Positions 8,616 to 18,630 of a stretch of DNA of 64,000 nt are shown here, one piece after another (the first letter of the stretch is position 1; each line of letters begins with the position of its first letter). Below the pieces are notes generated by a model that was not told the DNA's origin, did not search any database, and saw only the letters and a program-made list of their open reading frames with translations. Made by a program: the position numbers and the translations under genes. The DNA comes from GCA-2684655 sp045105235 (GTDB taxonomy: Bacteria; Planctomycetota; UBA1135; UBA2386), in assembly GCA_045105235.1 (NCBI GenBank), contig JBGCDH010000087.1:13746-77745 (forward strand). The letters are read 5' to 3'.

Positions 8616-11600
8616 ATGGCAACCAAGAAGAAGGCCGACGGCGCTCCGGCAAAGAAAGCGCGCAGTAGTTCCTCCCGCAGCAGCTCTTCCAGCGGCAGTC
8701 CGCGGAAGAAGGCCGCCAAGAAGACGTCGACACGCAAAAAGGCGTCGAGCAAGAAGAGCGCCGCATCGGATGCTCCCGTCGGCAGCGGCGAACGCATCGT
8801 CGTCGAGCGCCAGATCGCTGGCCGCACGCTGAGCCTCGAGACCGGCCGCATGGCCAAGCTCTCGGATGGTGCGGTCCTCGCTCGCTACGGCGACACGATG
8901 GTTCTGGCCTGCGTCAACAGCAACAAGGCGCCGGACCACTTCGACTTCTTTCCGCTCACGGTCGACTACCGCGAAAAGACGTCGGCTGCAGGTGTCATCC
9001 CGGGTGGCTTCTTCAAGCGCGAAGGCCGTCCGAACACCAAGGAGATCCTTACCTGCCGCATCATTGACCGCTCGGTGCGACCGATGTTCCCAGACGGGTT
9101 CCGTCGCGATGTGCAGGTCTTGTCGCAGGTGCTCGCAACCGACCGCGAAAACGATCCAGACGTGGTCGCCGCGATCGCGAGCTTTGCCTCGCTGGCCGTT
9201 AGCTCGCTGCCGCACGGTCGCTCGCTCGGCATGGTCCGCATCGGCTGCGTCGACGATGAGCTCGTGGTCAACCCGACCTGGTCGCAGGTGACAAGTGACG
9301 CCAACAAGCTCAACCTGACGGTCGCCGGCCACGAAGACGCCGTCGTCATGGTCGAAGCCGGCGCCAAGGAAGTCTCAGAAGAGACGATGCTAGAAGCGCT
9401 CGCGCTCGCCCACGAAGTCTGCAAGGAGGTCGTCGACATGGTCGAAGAGCTCCGCGAGAAGGCCGGCAAGCCGGAGATGGACTTTGACGTTCCGGTCCCC
9501 GACAAGAAGCTCGAAGCGTCGATCAAGAAGAAGTTTGGCAAGCTGCTCGCGGACGCACCGGTAACGGTCGGGCCCAAGCAGGTTCGCCAGGCGGCCATCA
9601 AGGCCGCCAAAAACGAGGTCCTCGCAGTCTTTGGTGCCGACGACGACATGTCGGCCGACGAGCAAAAGGCCTGGGACAAGAAGGTCTCGAACATCGTCGG
9701 CTCGATGGTCAAGCAGGCCGAGCGCGATTCGATCCTCGATCGTGGCGTGCGTGCCGACGGTCGCGAGAGCGACACGATTCGTCCGATTACCGTCGAGGTG
9801 GGCGTGCTGCCTCGCGTGCACGGTTCGGTGCTGTTCACCCGCGGTGAGACGCAGGCGCTCGGTGTGGTGACCCTAGGCGGCACCGACGACCAGCAGATCA
9901 TCGATGGCCTGATGCCGGAGCCGCGCAAGCGCTTCCTGCTGCACTACTCGTTCCCGCCGTTCTCGGTGGGGGAGACCAAGCGCGTGCTGGCTCCAGGTCG
10001 TCGCGAGATTGGCCACGGTGCACTCGCCGAGCGCGGTCTTGAGCACCTTCTTCCGAATAAGGAAGACTTCCCCTACACGATCCGCGTCACCAGCGAGATT
10101 CTCGAGTCGAATGGCTCGTCATCGATGGCGACCGCTTGTGCGGGCACGCTCGCAATGATGGACGCCGGTGTGCCGATCAAGCAGCCAGTCGCAGGCATTG
10201 CGATGGGCCTGATCATGGAGGGCAAGGACTACGCGGTCCTGTCCGACATCCTCGGCAGTGAGGATGGCTGTGGCGACATGGACTTCAAGGTCGTCGGCAC
10301 CGGTCGCGGGATCACCGCGCTGCAGATGGACATCAAGTGCGAAGGGCTGACGCGCGAAATCCTCGCCGAGGCTCTTGAACAGGCGCGCGAAGGCCGCCTG
10401 CACATCCTGCGGGAGATGCTCAAGGCGCTGCGTTCACCGCGCACCAAGCTGAGCCCGAACGCGCCGCGTCTCGAGTCGGTCCAGGTTCCGAGCGAGAAGA
10501 TCGGTCTGATCATCGGCCCTGGCGGCAAGAACATCCGCCAGATGCAGGAGGAGTACGAGGTCAAGATCTCGATTGAGGACAACGGCATGTGCACGGTCAC
10601 AGGCGTGATCGGCGAAAAGGTCGAAGCGGCTCTGAAGCACATCAAGTCGATGACCGCCGAGATCGAGATGGGCACGACCTACACGGGTCGGGTTACGGCC
10701 ATCAAGGAGTTCGGCGCGTTCGTCGAGATCCTGCCAGGTCAAGAAGGCTTGGTGCACGTCTCCGAGCTGTCGAACGAGTTCATCAAGGCGGTTACCGACG
10801 TTGTTCGCATCGGCGATGAGGTCGAGGTCAAGGTCATTGCGATCGACGACTTCGGCAAGGTCAAGCTGAGCCGCAAGGCTCTCCTCGAAGGCGGTGGCGA
10901 CCAGGCGCCGACGGAGAGCGGTGACGGCGATGGCGCCGAGCCAGATGGCGAAGAGCGCCGTCCGGCGCGTCGCGAACGCCCTGAGCGCAGCGAGCGCCCA
11001 GAGCGCAGTCGCGGCCGCGGCCGCGGCAGTGACGAAGCGGGGGAGGAACGTGCGCCACGCCGCCCGCGTCGTGACCGTGACGAAGAGCGTGAGTCGCGTG
11101 AGTCGCGTGAGCCGCGCGAGCCGCGTGAGGATCGCGGCGAGTCGAGGGATGATTCTCGTCGCCCGCGCCGCCCGCGCCGCGATTGGGACGCCGAAGGGGA
11201 CGCTGGCGGCGGCGCCACACGTGGTGCCCGCGGCGATCGTCCTGAGCGGTCCGAGCGAGACCGCGATGGCGACGAAGAGCGTCCGCCGCGCGCCCGCAGG
11301 AGCTCGTCGCGAGACGAGGATGCTGGTGGTGGTCGCCCCGCGCGCCGTAGCCATAGCAGGGACGACGAAGGCGATCGCCCGTCGCGCCGTTCTGCTGGCC
11401 GCGACGATGATGTCGACAGCGATCGCCCGCCGCGCCGTGGCCGTGACGACAGTGATCGTGGCGACCGTGGCGACCGTGGCCCTCGCCGCAGTCGTGGCGA
11501 GAGCGAGGATGCTCGGTTCGAAAGCCGCGCGCCGCGTCGTAGCCGCGATGAGGACGACGATCGGCCGTCGCGTCCGCGCCGTAGCCCGGTATCACGTGAC

Positions 11601-12044
11601 GATGAGTTGGAGGGTCGCGGCTCCCGCGACGACTCCCCGCGCCCCCCTCGTCGCCGCAGCCGCAGCGACGAAGGTCGCGAGGAAGCCGGTCGTGACGAAG
11701 GCCGTGAAGACCGTCCGTCGCGAGGTCGTCACAGCAGCTCGGATGACGAAGATCGCCCGCGCAGCCGCTCCGTCAGCGGGCGCAGCCGCAGCAGTCGTTC
11801 CGATGAGGTCGACGAAGCGGACGCCCGTCCGCGCCGCTCCTCGTCGCGCGATGACCGCGGCGAAGAAGGCCGCGGCCGCGGCGGTTCCCGCCGTTCGTCG
11901 ATGCCGATGAGCGAGTTCGATGATGAGGCGCGCCCGGCCGCCAAGCAGTCGACCTTCGATGGCGAGCTGGAGTCGATTGATAGCGTGATTGGCGACGATC
12001 GCGACGAAGGCTCCCGCCGCCCGCCGCGCCGCCGCCGCCGCTGA
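8616..12044 (+). CDS. pnp: Polyribonucleotide nucleotidyltransferase (PNPase) with a long SR/RD-rich C-terminal tail
   Basis: The likely ATG at 8616 gives 1142 residues, against about 700 usual for PNPase; a TTG 33 bases upstream is in frame. The order is: a Lys/Ser/Ala-rich N-terminal extension (about 1-50, MATKKKADGAPAKKARSS); first RNase PH domain (RMAKLSDGAVLARYGDTM); helical linker; catalytic second RNase PH domain (VLFTRGETQALGVVTLGG and EDGCGDMDFKVVGTG); KH domain (SEKIGLIIGPGGKNIRQM); S1 domain (TGRVTAIKEFGAFVEILPG). From about residue 760 to the end is a ~380-residue disordered tail of Arg, Ser, Asp, Glu, Pro and Gly. It degrades RNA 3'-5' by phosphorolysis and is usually part of RNA-decay assemblies. 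The core is certain; the tail's role is unknown and could be RNA or protein binding. Confidence 0.97.
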   Translation: MATKKKADGAPAKKARSSSSRSSSSSGSPRKKAAKKTSTRKKASSKKSAASDAPVGSGERIVVERQIAGRTLSLETGRMAKLSDGAVLARYGDTMVLACVNSNKAPDHFDFFPLTVDYREKTSAAGVIPGGFFKREGRPNTKEILTCRIIDRSVRPMFPDGFRRDVQVLSQVLATDRENDPDVVAAIASFASLAVSSLPHGRSLGMVRIGCVDDELVVNPTWSQVTSDANKLNLTVAGHEDAVVMVEAGAKEVSEETMLEALALAHEVCKEVVDMVEELREKAGKPEMDFDVPVPDKKLEASIKKKFGKLLADAPVTVGPKQVRQAAIKAAKNEVLAVFGADDDMSADEQKAWDKKVSNIVGSMVKQAERDSILDRGVRADGRESDTIRPITVEVGVLPRVHGSVLFTRGETQALGVVTLGGTDDQQIIDGLMPEPRKRFLLHYSFPPFSVGETKRVLAPGRREIGHGALAERGLEHLLPNKEDFPYTIRVTSEILESNGSSSMATACAGTLAMMDAGVPIKQPVAGIAMGLIMEGKDYAVLSDILGSEDGCGDMDFKVVGTGRGITALQMDIKCEGLTREILAEALEQAREGRLHILREMLKALRSPRTKLSPNAPRLESVQVPSEKIGLIIGPGGKNIRQMQEEYEVKISIEDNGMCTVTGVIGEKVEAALKHIKSMTAEIEMGTTYTGRVTAIKEFGAFVEILPGQEGLVHVSELSNEFIKAVTDVVRIGDEVEVKVIAIDDFGKVKLSRKALLEGGGDQAPTESGDGDGAEPDGEERRPARRERPERSERPERSRGRGRGSDEAGEERAPRRPRRDRDEERESRESREPREPREDRGESRDDSRRPRRPRRDWDAEGDAGGGATRGARGDRPERSERDRDGDEERPPRARRSSSRDEDAGGGRPARRSHSRDDEGDRPSRRSAGRDDDVDSDRPPRRGRDDSDRGDRGDRGPRRSRGESEDARFESRAPRRSRDEDDDRPSRPRRSPVSRDDELEGRGSRDDSPRPPRRRSRSDEGREEAGRDEGREDRPSRGRHSSSDDEDRPRSRSVSGRSRSSRSDEVDEADARPRRSSSRDDRGEEGRGRGGSRRSSMPMSEFDDEARPAAKQSTFDGELESIDSVIGDDRDEGSRRPPRRRRR

Positions 12045-12410
12045 GCTCGGCGGTAGCGCGCAGCTTGCGGCTGAGCCGGCCAGTTCGTCTGGCTGGCCGG
12101 CTCGGCTGGCCGCGCCGCCGGCCGCTGACGGCTAGGCGGGTCAGGCTCGCTCCAGGCCCGTTTTCCGCGCGCCCGGCATCTTGCCGGACCGCAGCATCTT
12201 GCCGGATAGCGGCACCTTCTGCCTGTGCGGCGATCGACTGCCCCAAGGCTGCAAAAGCCCCGCCGGAGCCCATGGCTTGGCCCTGAGCTCCGCTGCCGAC
12301 ACGTCCCATGCTGCGGGGCGGGGCAGAGCTGCCGGGGCCGGCATCTTCGGTCGACCGGCAACTGCGGGTCGCGCGTCGATCCGGTTCGGCGCTAGCATGG
12401 CGGCGGACCC
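12045..12410. other. Intergenic region after pnp
   Basis: These 366 bases contain the strong hairpin at 12073-12103 (listed separately) and a short direct repeat GCATCTTGCCGGA at about 12175 and 12199. No convincing gene was found on either strand. Confidence 0.5.
12073..12103 (+). terminator. GC-rich hairpin after pnp
   Basis: GAGCCGGCCAG (12073-12083) pairs perfectly with CTGGCCGGCTC (12093-12103) around a 9-base loop, 29 bases after the pnp stop. There is no T-run, so it may be an mRNA-stabilising structure or a Rho-assisted terminator rather than a classical intrinsic one. Confidence 0.5.
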
Positions 12411-15400
12411 ATGCCACGCATTTTGCCGCTGCTGCTGCTCTCGCTCCTGACGTTCGCCGCGGTCGAGCTGGCTGCTCAGGCTGGCCCCCGGGCCGCCGGC
12501 GCCTCTCCCCAATTGGCCATCGAGGCCGCGACGGCGACCGTGGACGGCGACCTTGGCGAATGGAAGTCTATTGGAGACATTCGCTTCGGTCGTGACCAAA
12601 TCTTTGACGGAGCGACGCGCTGGCAGGGCGGGAAAGACGCGTCTGGCGAGTTTTCGGTCACGTGGGACAACAACCGTCTCTATCTGGCGGGACTTGTCCG
12701 AGACGACGAGCGCACGTCGACCGAGCTGGCGGGGCAGGATCGCTTCGACTGCTTAGAGCTTCACATTGGCGCGGTCGAGCCGGGGGACGAAGCGGCCAAC
12801 GCCGCCGCTGCCGCCGCCGCAGCTGCCGGTGAGCGAAGCGTTTTGCGGCTCTTCCCGCTGCAGGCGCACCGGCGGTGGGCTTGGTGGAGTGGCGATCGTG
12901 CCACCTCCGAGGAGCCGCTGCAGCCAGTTACCCAACTGGCGGGTATCCAGGTCGCGGCGTTGCCCGGCGACGGCGGTGGCTTTGCCTTCGAGGCGGCGAT
13001 CCCGTTCCACCATTTCCCCAACCTGCGGCCCGGCGCGCGGGTGCTGGGCTTTGACCTGGTCCTCCGCGACTACGACGTGGTCGGTGGCGGTGGTGCGACC
13101 CGGATGTCGTGGAGCGGGCGCGATCCGTTTGAAGGGCCCTTGGCGGGTCGGCTCCTGCTCGACGCGCCGGGCTTGCTGGCGCCGGACGATGGTGGCGGCG
13201 AGTCGCTGCTCTCCGGAGAGCTCTTTGTCGACTTGCCATACCTGCTGGTGCCGCTGTTGGCCTTGGCGCTGCTGGTGCTGCTGCTGCGCGTGTGGGGGCG
13301 CATGCGCGACCGCTTGCCGTGGATCCGCCCTGCGCTCGTCTTTGTCGGCATTGCGGCATTCTTGGTCGGCCTTTGGCTGCCCAGTCTGATGACCGGATGG
13401 CGGGCCGAAGAGCAGCGCGCCGAGCTCGACGGCAAGCTCGTCAAGGTCCAGGAGGCTCTCGGGCGACTCGAGGTTGGCTCGCTAGCCAGCTATCGGGGTG
13501 CCAGTCGCGATGGCGCCGTCATCGATCTTGTTAGCGGCCGTTCCATCCAGCGGCAGCGCTACACGACGTATCGCCCGCTGGTCGACGTCGTCCCGGATCA
13601 GTTCGGCCCGCCGCTGCGTTCGTTCGACGATTTGCCGGTGCGCAGCTACTGGCTGCCGCTGCCCGAAGAGCGTCCCGCGAGCTTTCAGTTCGACCCGCCG
13701 CTGCAGGGCACCTGGCTCTATCTGGTCATGGCGCGCCCCTACCTGCCCGCCTTGCCGTTGACGGGGGATCCCACCGCGGAGCCGGCGACGCTGGATCTTG
13801 AGCTCGACCACGTCGGTGAGGACAAGCAGTCGCGGACAATCGTGCTCGATCTGCCGTTCGCCGACGCGTCGCCACTTGGCCGCGAGTATTGGGAGGCCTG
13901 CGTGCTCAAACTCGAACTCGACGGCGAGCTTCGCTCGGTCGCGGTTGGCTGCAGCGGTGACCCGGAGCTTCGGCTTGTGGGGATCTCGCTCGAAGGCACC
14001 GAGCCAGGCAGCATCCGGCCGGTTTCGCTGGGCGAGCCATCACGCGCCGGCGTCTTGACCGACCTGCGCGGGCCGTATCCGCAGGATGCTGGTGTGGAGC
14101 TGGGGGCTGGCGCTGCGGCCAAGGTCACGATCCCGGAGCAGGAGGAGTCGCCGGAGCGTCTTTGGCTGTTCTACCGCGCGGTCTACCCGGGGCTGCCTAC
14201 CGCCAACCCCGGTGCGCGTGTTGCCGAGGTGCTGCTGCACTTCGCCGACGGCCGTCAGGCTCGGAGCATCGTGCTCGAGCACCAGGTGTCGATGTTCTAC
14301 GAACTCGCCGTGCACAACACCCGCGACGACCCCCCGGTCGATTCGCCGGCGTCGATTGCTTTGACCTGGGTCGATGAGAGCCAAGAACGCCACCTCAACC
14401 TCGGCTACCCCGTGCTCGATTTGCCCACGGACACCGCGCTGTCGGCGATCGAGTTCCGCAACTTGTCGGACTATCGCGTGCGTTTCCGGTCCGTTGTGTT
14501 CGAGAACGAGAAGGCCGTCGCGCCCCAGGATCCGCCGGACTCGCCGCTGCTGCGCGAAGGCATCGAGCGACGGCTGTCGTCCGATGCCCTGGCCGAGCTT
14601 CAGGACGTGGTGCTCTCGATCTATCGCAACGGCCAGCTGAGCGAGTCGACGCTGGGGTCGAGCGATCGGCAAGAGGTTCTGGCGCTGCCGCGCGCGGTGG
14701 GGGCCGCGGAATCGACGGAGACGGCGGATCTGCTGCCGGGCGGCCGGCGTCGACTGTCGGTGTTTGCTCCTCTGCGAGGCGATGGTTGGGATGGCGCCGT
14801 GCTCGCGATTTCGTCGACGGACCAGGAATGGGCGGCCGCCGAGCAGGACCACAGTCGGGTTGGTCTGCTGCTGTGTCTGTTGAGCACGCCGTTTCTCTTG
14901 CTCTTGCTCAGCGATCTGCTGGCGGTTGTTGCCAACCTACGTTTCCGCCTGATGACCGTCATGTCGGTGGCGTCGTTGGTGCCGCTTGGCGTGCTGTCGC
15001 TGGTGCTTGTGCAGGTGCTCGAGAGCGGCCATGCCAGCGAGGTCGAAGACGGCGTGCGCGCCACGGTCAACAGTGCGATGACGCAGCTCGAGGATCAGAA
15101 GAACGGCGTCAAGGCGTCGGCGCGTCAGTGGCTGCGCGATTTGGCGACGATGGTCGAGCGGCGACTGGATGCCGGAGACGGGGAAGCGCCGTCGGTTGGC
15201 GCCATCAAGGAAGAGCTGCAGAAGTTGCTTCTTGGTCAGCTGCCGCCGGAGTGGCGCGGCGGTTTTTTGCGTCTCGAGTGGCAGCTAGACAGCGGTGCGG
15301 CCGATCCCGTCGTGCTGGTTGCGGGTGACGAGCGCTTCGTGCGCGTCGAGGCACCGGCGCGACTCGATCCTGGTTTGTTCATGCAGTGGGGGCAGCTGAT

Positions 15401-18400
15401 GCTCGGTGTGCGTGCGGAGCAGCAGGCCGGCGACGACACGTTTACGTTGACGGCTGGGCGGCCGCTTGACGGCAGCTTGCTTGGCGCTTTGGCGCCGGGT
15501 AGCGATCTCTTGCTGACCGACGTGCGCGGCTACCCGATCGCGGCGAGCGACAGCTTTGAGCAGGCTGCCGACCTGCGGCGACAAGCCAGCAATCCGCCCA
15601 CCATGGCGGAGCGGGAGCGTTCCCTCGCGACGGCCGAAGAAACGCGGCGTGCCGTCGTGCTGCGCGAGTCGACGCCGTCTGGCGACTATGTGGTCGGCAC
15701 CAGCGTGCTGCGCGATCTGCAGGAGACGCCGCGCGGTTTGCTGGTGGTGGCGCAGCCGGACGAACGCGCAACGCTGGATCTTGCCATCGGCCGGATTCCG
15801 GTGCGTGCGTTCTTTCTGCTCGTCGCCGGCTCGTTGATCGTGCTGGCGGTGTTCTTGTCCTTCGTCGTCAGCGGCCGGATCAGTCGGCCGATCGAAAAGC
15901 TCGAAGCCGGTGCGCAGGCGCTGGCGCGCGGGTCGTTCGATGCGCGTGTTTCTGATGACGAAGGTGGGCAGGTCGGGCGTTTGACGCGCACCTTCAACCA
16001 GATGGCGGAAGATCTGCAGGGTCGCCTGCAGGACTTGCAGGCGCTCAATCGCACGATGGCGGACCTTGCGGCCGAGCACGATGAAGCGCGTGCGATCGAA
16101 GTCCTGCGGAGGTTTTGCGCGACCCACACCGGTGCCGATGCGGTCGTCACGACGATGCTATCCGACGATGGCGGGGCACTGTTGCTTCGGGCTGCTGGCG
16201 AAGAGAGTGCGCAGAGGGTCGATCTCCATGGATGGCCAATCGTGGCGGTGCAGGGGCCGTTCTCGTGCCGGGCGATCGCGGGCGGCGGCGGCGATCTACC
16301 GCGGCCGTGGCGCGAGGCGCTGCCGCAGAGTCGCTCGCTGCTTGGCCTGCCGATCGTTTTTGCCGGGCAGGCGCGCGGCGTTGTCTTGCTCGGTTTCGAC
16401 CTTGCGGAACCAACCAACGTCGACCTGGATCTGTTGACGACGGTTGTTGCGCAGGCTGCGGGCGCTTGCGAACGCTCGCAGCTGCAGCGCTTCGCGCTGA
16501 TGGATCCGGTCACGGGGGTGTGTTCGCCGGACTACTTCCATCGCCGGGTTGTCGATGAGGTCGCTCGATCGCAGTTTGAGCAGCGTTCGCTGGCTCTGCT
16601 CGGGTTCCAGCTGCAGGAACGCAACCGCAGTCCCGAGCGCCTGCAGGGGTTTGCGCGGCTGCTGCGCGATCGTTTGCCGGCCGAAGCCACGCTGGGGCGC
16701 GGCGAGGGTAGCGGCACCTTCTACGCGGTGTTGCCGGGGAGCGATGGGCCAGAAGCCGAGCGGGTGCGGCAAGAGCTGGGCAACGACTGGCGGGCGATGG
16801 CGCGTCACGGCGGCTTTGACGTCGACGAGCGAACGTTTCGCAGTTCGCTTGCCCTTTGTCCCGAGCAGGCTGCGTCGAGCGAGTTCTTGTTTGAGGCCGT
16901 GCGTGCGCGGCTGCGGACCGACCCCGATCGAGAAGCTGTCGAAGCGGAGTCGGATCGCAGCTTGCTGCGTGTCGGGGTCACGGCGGTGAGTCCGGCGATG
17001 CGGCCCGTCTACAGTGCTTTGCGTCGGGTGGCGCCGACCGACTTGCCGGTCCTGCTGGAGGGGGAGACAGGCGTCGGCAAAGAAGTCTTGACGGACCTGA
17101 TCCATCGCTGGAGTCGGCGCAGCGCCGGTCCGCTGGTCAAGGTCCACTGCGCTTCGCTGTCGGAAACCTTGCTCGCGAGCGAGCTGTTTGGCCACGAGCG
17201 CGGCGCGTTCACCGGTGCCGACCGGCGCAAGATTGGCCGGTTTGAGCAGGCGCATGAGGGCACGCTGTTTTTGGATGAGGTCGGCGAGATCCCGCTCGAG
17301 GTCCAGGTTGCGTTGCTACGCGCGCTGCAAGAGGGGCAGATCGACCGGGTGGGGGGCAGCCAATCCGTGCGCGTCGATGTTCGCGTGCTGGCTGCAACCA
17401 ATCGCGACATGAAGCAGATGGTGGCGGATGGGCGCTTCCGCGAAGACCTCTACTACCGCCTGCAGGGCATGGTTGTGGTGGTGCCGCCGCTGCGCGAGCG
17501 ACGCGAGGAGTTGCCCAAGCTGGTTGAGCGCTTCCGCGGTGAGATCGTCGCCTCAACCCATGCCGCGAATCGTGTGCTGTCGACCGATGCGCTCGACGCT
17601 CTCTACCGCCAGGATTGGCCGGGCAACGTGCGGCAGCTGCGCACGGTCGTGCACCGCGCCATGGTTCTAGCTCAGGGTGAGCTTGTGTATGAGCACGACG
17701 TCGAGGCCGCGCTCGTCGATCGTCCCTCACTGTCTGCTGGCGTTCGCGGATTCGATGCCCCCGCTCGTTCGGCGGCCGGCGGTTCGGCGGTCGCGGCGTC
17801 CTCTTCGGCACGCGTTGTGGCTCGCGACGGCGAGGTTGCTCGTGCCGCGAGCCCTAGCGCGGGTGATTCGGTTGTGCCGGACCCAGAGTCCGCCATCCCA
17901 GCCTTCGTGCTGCCGCGCGCGCAGCCGCTGGAGTTGGGCGCAGCACAGTCCACATCGCGAGACGCAAAAGTTCGCCCTTCCGAAAATGCAGAGAGCCTGC
18001 GCGATTCGCCGCCTGGCGAGCAGGGTGGGCCCGACGCGGACTGGCCGCCCGTCGAGATTCCGAAGCGTGCGCCTTTGGCGGAGCGCGACTCCGGAAGCTC
18101 GCCGGATCCCTCCGCCGGCGGCGCCGCCGGCCGATCTCCGGCAGAGCAAGAGTTCCATGTCTCGGATCGGCCGGTGCTGAGCGACCCTCAGCGGCTGCCG
18201 CCGCGGCTCCAGCGCCTGCTTGCTCGCATTCTTGCGGCAGAACGCTACACAACCCGGGAGCACATGGCCGAATGCGGGGTTTCCCATCGGACTGCGCTGC
18301 GAGATCTACAAATCCTTGTGGAGAATGGCTTTGTGGAGCGGGTTGGCGTGAGGCGTGGAGCCTTCTATCGGCCATGTGCTGGCGGCCAAAAAGCTGATGA

Positions 18401-18407
18401 CCAATAA
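12411..18407 (+). CDS. Giant membrane-anchored sigma-54 activator (CBM9-like sensor, HAMP, GAF, degenerate GGDEF, AAA+, winged HTH)
   Basis: The protein is 1998 residues. A signal peptide (1-22) precedes a domain resembling family 9 carbohydrate-binding modules (about 25-270; VDGDLGEWKSI and FEAAIPFHHF). Two membrane segments (about 276-297, 308-329) lead to a large extracytoplasmic region, then two more (about 817-872), a further sensor region, a fifth segment (about 1131-1153), HAMP (SRPIEKLEAGAQALARGSFD) and a GAF-like region. A GGDEF-like fold (DPVTGVCSPDYFHRR) follows whose active motif is lost. The AAA+ domain has Walker A GETGVGKE, GAFTGA and Walker B LFLDEVGEIP, so it should activate sigma-54 polymerase. 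After a Pro/Ser/Ala linker, the C-terminus is a DeoR-like winged helix (RTALRDLQILVENGFVERVG) instead of the usual Fis-type helix. The secretion-type genes downstream may be its targets. Transcription control from the membrane is inferred. Confidence 0.85.
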   Translation: MPRILPLLLLSLLTFAAVELAAQAGPRAAGASPQLAIEAATATVDGDLGEWKSIGDIRFGRDQIFDGATRWQGGKDASGEFSVTWDNNRLYLAGLVRDDERTSTELAGQDRFDCLELHIGAVEPGDEAANAAAAAAAAAGERSVLRLFPLQAHRRWAWWSGDRATSEEPLQPVTQLAGIQVAALPGDGGGFAFEAAIPFHHFPNLRPGARVLGFDLVLRDYDVVGGGGATRMSWSGRDPFEGPLAGRLLLDAPGLLAPDDGGGESLLSGELFVDLPYLLVPLLALALLVLLLRVWGRMRDRLPWIRPALVFVGIAAFLVGLWLPSLMTGWRAEEQRAELDGKLVKVQEALGRLEVGSLASYRGASRDGAVIDLVSGRSIQRQRYTTYRPLVDVVPDQFGPPLRSFDDLPVRSYWLPLPEERPASFQFDPPLQGTWLYLVMARPYLPALPLTGDPTAEPATLDLELDHVGEDKQSRTIVLDLPFADASPLGREYWEACVLKLELDGELRSVAVGCSGDPELRLVGISLEGTEPGSIRPVSLGEPSRAGVLTDLRGPYPQDAGVELGAGAAAKVTIPEQEESPERLWLFYRAVYPGLPTANPGARVAEVLLHFADGRQARSIVLEHQVSMFYELAVHNTRDDPPVDSPASIALTWVDESQERHLNLGYPVLDLPTDTALSAIEFRNLSDYRVRFRSVVFENEKAVAPQDPPDSPLLREGIERRLSSDALAELQDVVLSIYRNGQLSESTLGSSDRQEVLALPRAVGAAESTETADLLPGGRRRLSVFAPLRGDGWDGAVLAISSTDQEWAAAEQDHSRVGLLLCLLSTPFLLLLLSDLLAVVANLRFRLMTVMSVASLVPLGVLSLVLVQVLESGHASEVEDGVRATVNSAMTQLEDQKNGVKASARQWLRDLATMVERRLDAGDGEAPSVGAIKEELQKLLLGQLPPEWRGGFLRLEWQLDSGAADPVVLVAGDERFVRVEAPARLDPGLFMQWGQLMLGVRAEQQAGDDTFTLTAGRPLDGSLLGALAPGSDLLLTDVRGYPIAASDSFEQAADLRRQASNPPTMAERERSLATAEETRRAVVLRESTPSGDYVVGTSVLRDLQETPRGLLVVAQPDERATLDLAIGRIPVRAFFLLVAGSLIVLAVFLSFVVSGRISRPIEKLEAGAQALARGSFDARVSDDEGGQVGRLTRTFNQMAEDLQGRLQDLQALNRTMADLAAEHDEARAIEVLRRFCATHTGADAVVTTMLSDDGGALLLRAAGEESAQRVDLHGWPIVAVQGPFSCRAIAGGGGDLPRPWREALPQSRSLLGLPIVFAGQARGVVLLGFDLAEPTNVDLDLLTTVVAQAAGACERSQLQRFALMDPVTGVCSPDYFHRRVVDEVARSQFEQRSLALLGFQLQERNRSPERLQGFARLLRDRLPAEATLGRGEGSGTFYAVLPGSDGPEAERVRQELGNDWRAMARHGGFDVDERTFRSSLALCPEQAASSEFLFEAVRARLRTDPDREAVEAESDRSLLRVGVTAVSPAMRPVYSALRRVAPTDLPVLLEGETGVGKEVLTDLIHRWSRRSAGPLVKVHCASLSETLLASELFGHERGAFTGADRRKIGRFEQAHEGTLFLDEVGEIPLEVQVALLRALQEGQIDRVGGSQSVRVDVRVLAATNRDMKQMVADGRFREDLYYRLQGMVVVVPPLRERREELPKLVERFRGEIVASTHAANRVLSTDALDALYRQDWPGNVRQLRTVVHRAMVLAQGELVYEHDVEAALVDRPSLSAGVRGFDAPARSAAGGSAVAASSSARVVARDGEVARAASPSAGDSVVPDPESAIPAFVLPRAQPLELGAAQSTSRDAKVRPSENAESLRDSPPGEQGGPDADWPPVEIPKRAPLAERDSGSSPDPSAGGAAGRSPAEQEFHVSDRPVLSDPQRLPPRLQRLLARILAAERYTTREHMAECGVSHRTALRDLQILVENGFVERVGVRRGAFYRPCAGGQKADDQ

Positions 18408-18630
18408 TTGCGCTTGTGGACTTTCATCCACGATCGCTCGGCAGCATGGCCGAATAATAATTCCTCGGACGTAAGGCCTTGTCGGGGTTCTCGTTCCGAG
18501 CCGGTGGCTCAAGATGGCCAAAAGTTTGGACCGATGCTTGCGCATCCGTCATGCGGCTGTTGGCCGATTTCCATGACGGAAAGCCCGCCAAGAGCGAACA
18601 CCTGCCGGCATCCATGCCGGGTCCATCACT

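Noticed and set aside
10894..11910. Long plus-strand reading rich in Ala/Val/Arg inside the pnp tail
   Set aside because: It is another frame of the low-complexity Arg/Asp/Ser tail; the PNPase frame is continuous with the S1 domain and the alternative has no start context or recognised domain.
18515..18529. TGGCCAAAAGTTTGG upstream of the small exported gene as a sigma-54 -24/-12 promoter
   Set aside because: The GG element and TT spacing fit, but the -12 GC is replaced by GG and no enhancer-site repeats were seen; too weak to call despite the sigma-54 activator just upstream.
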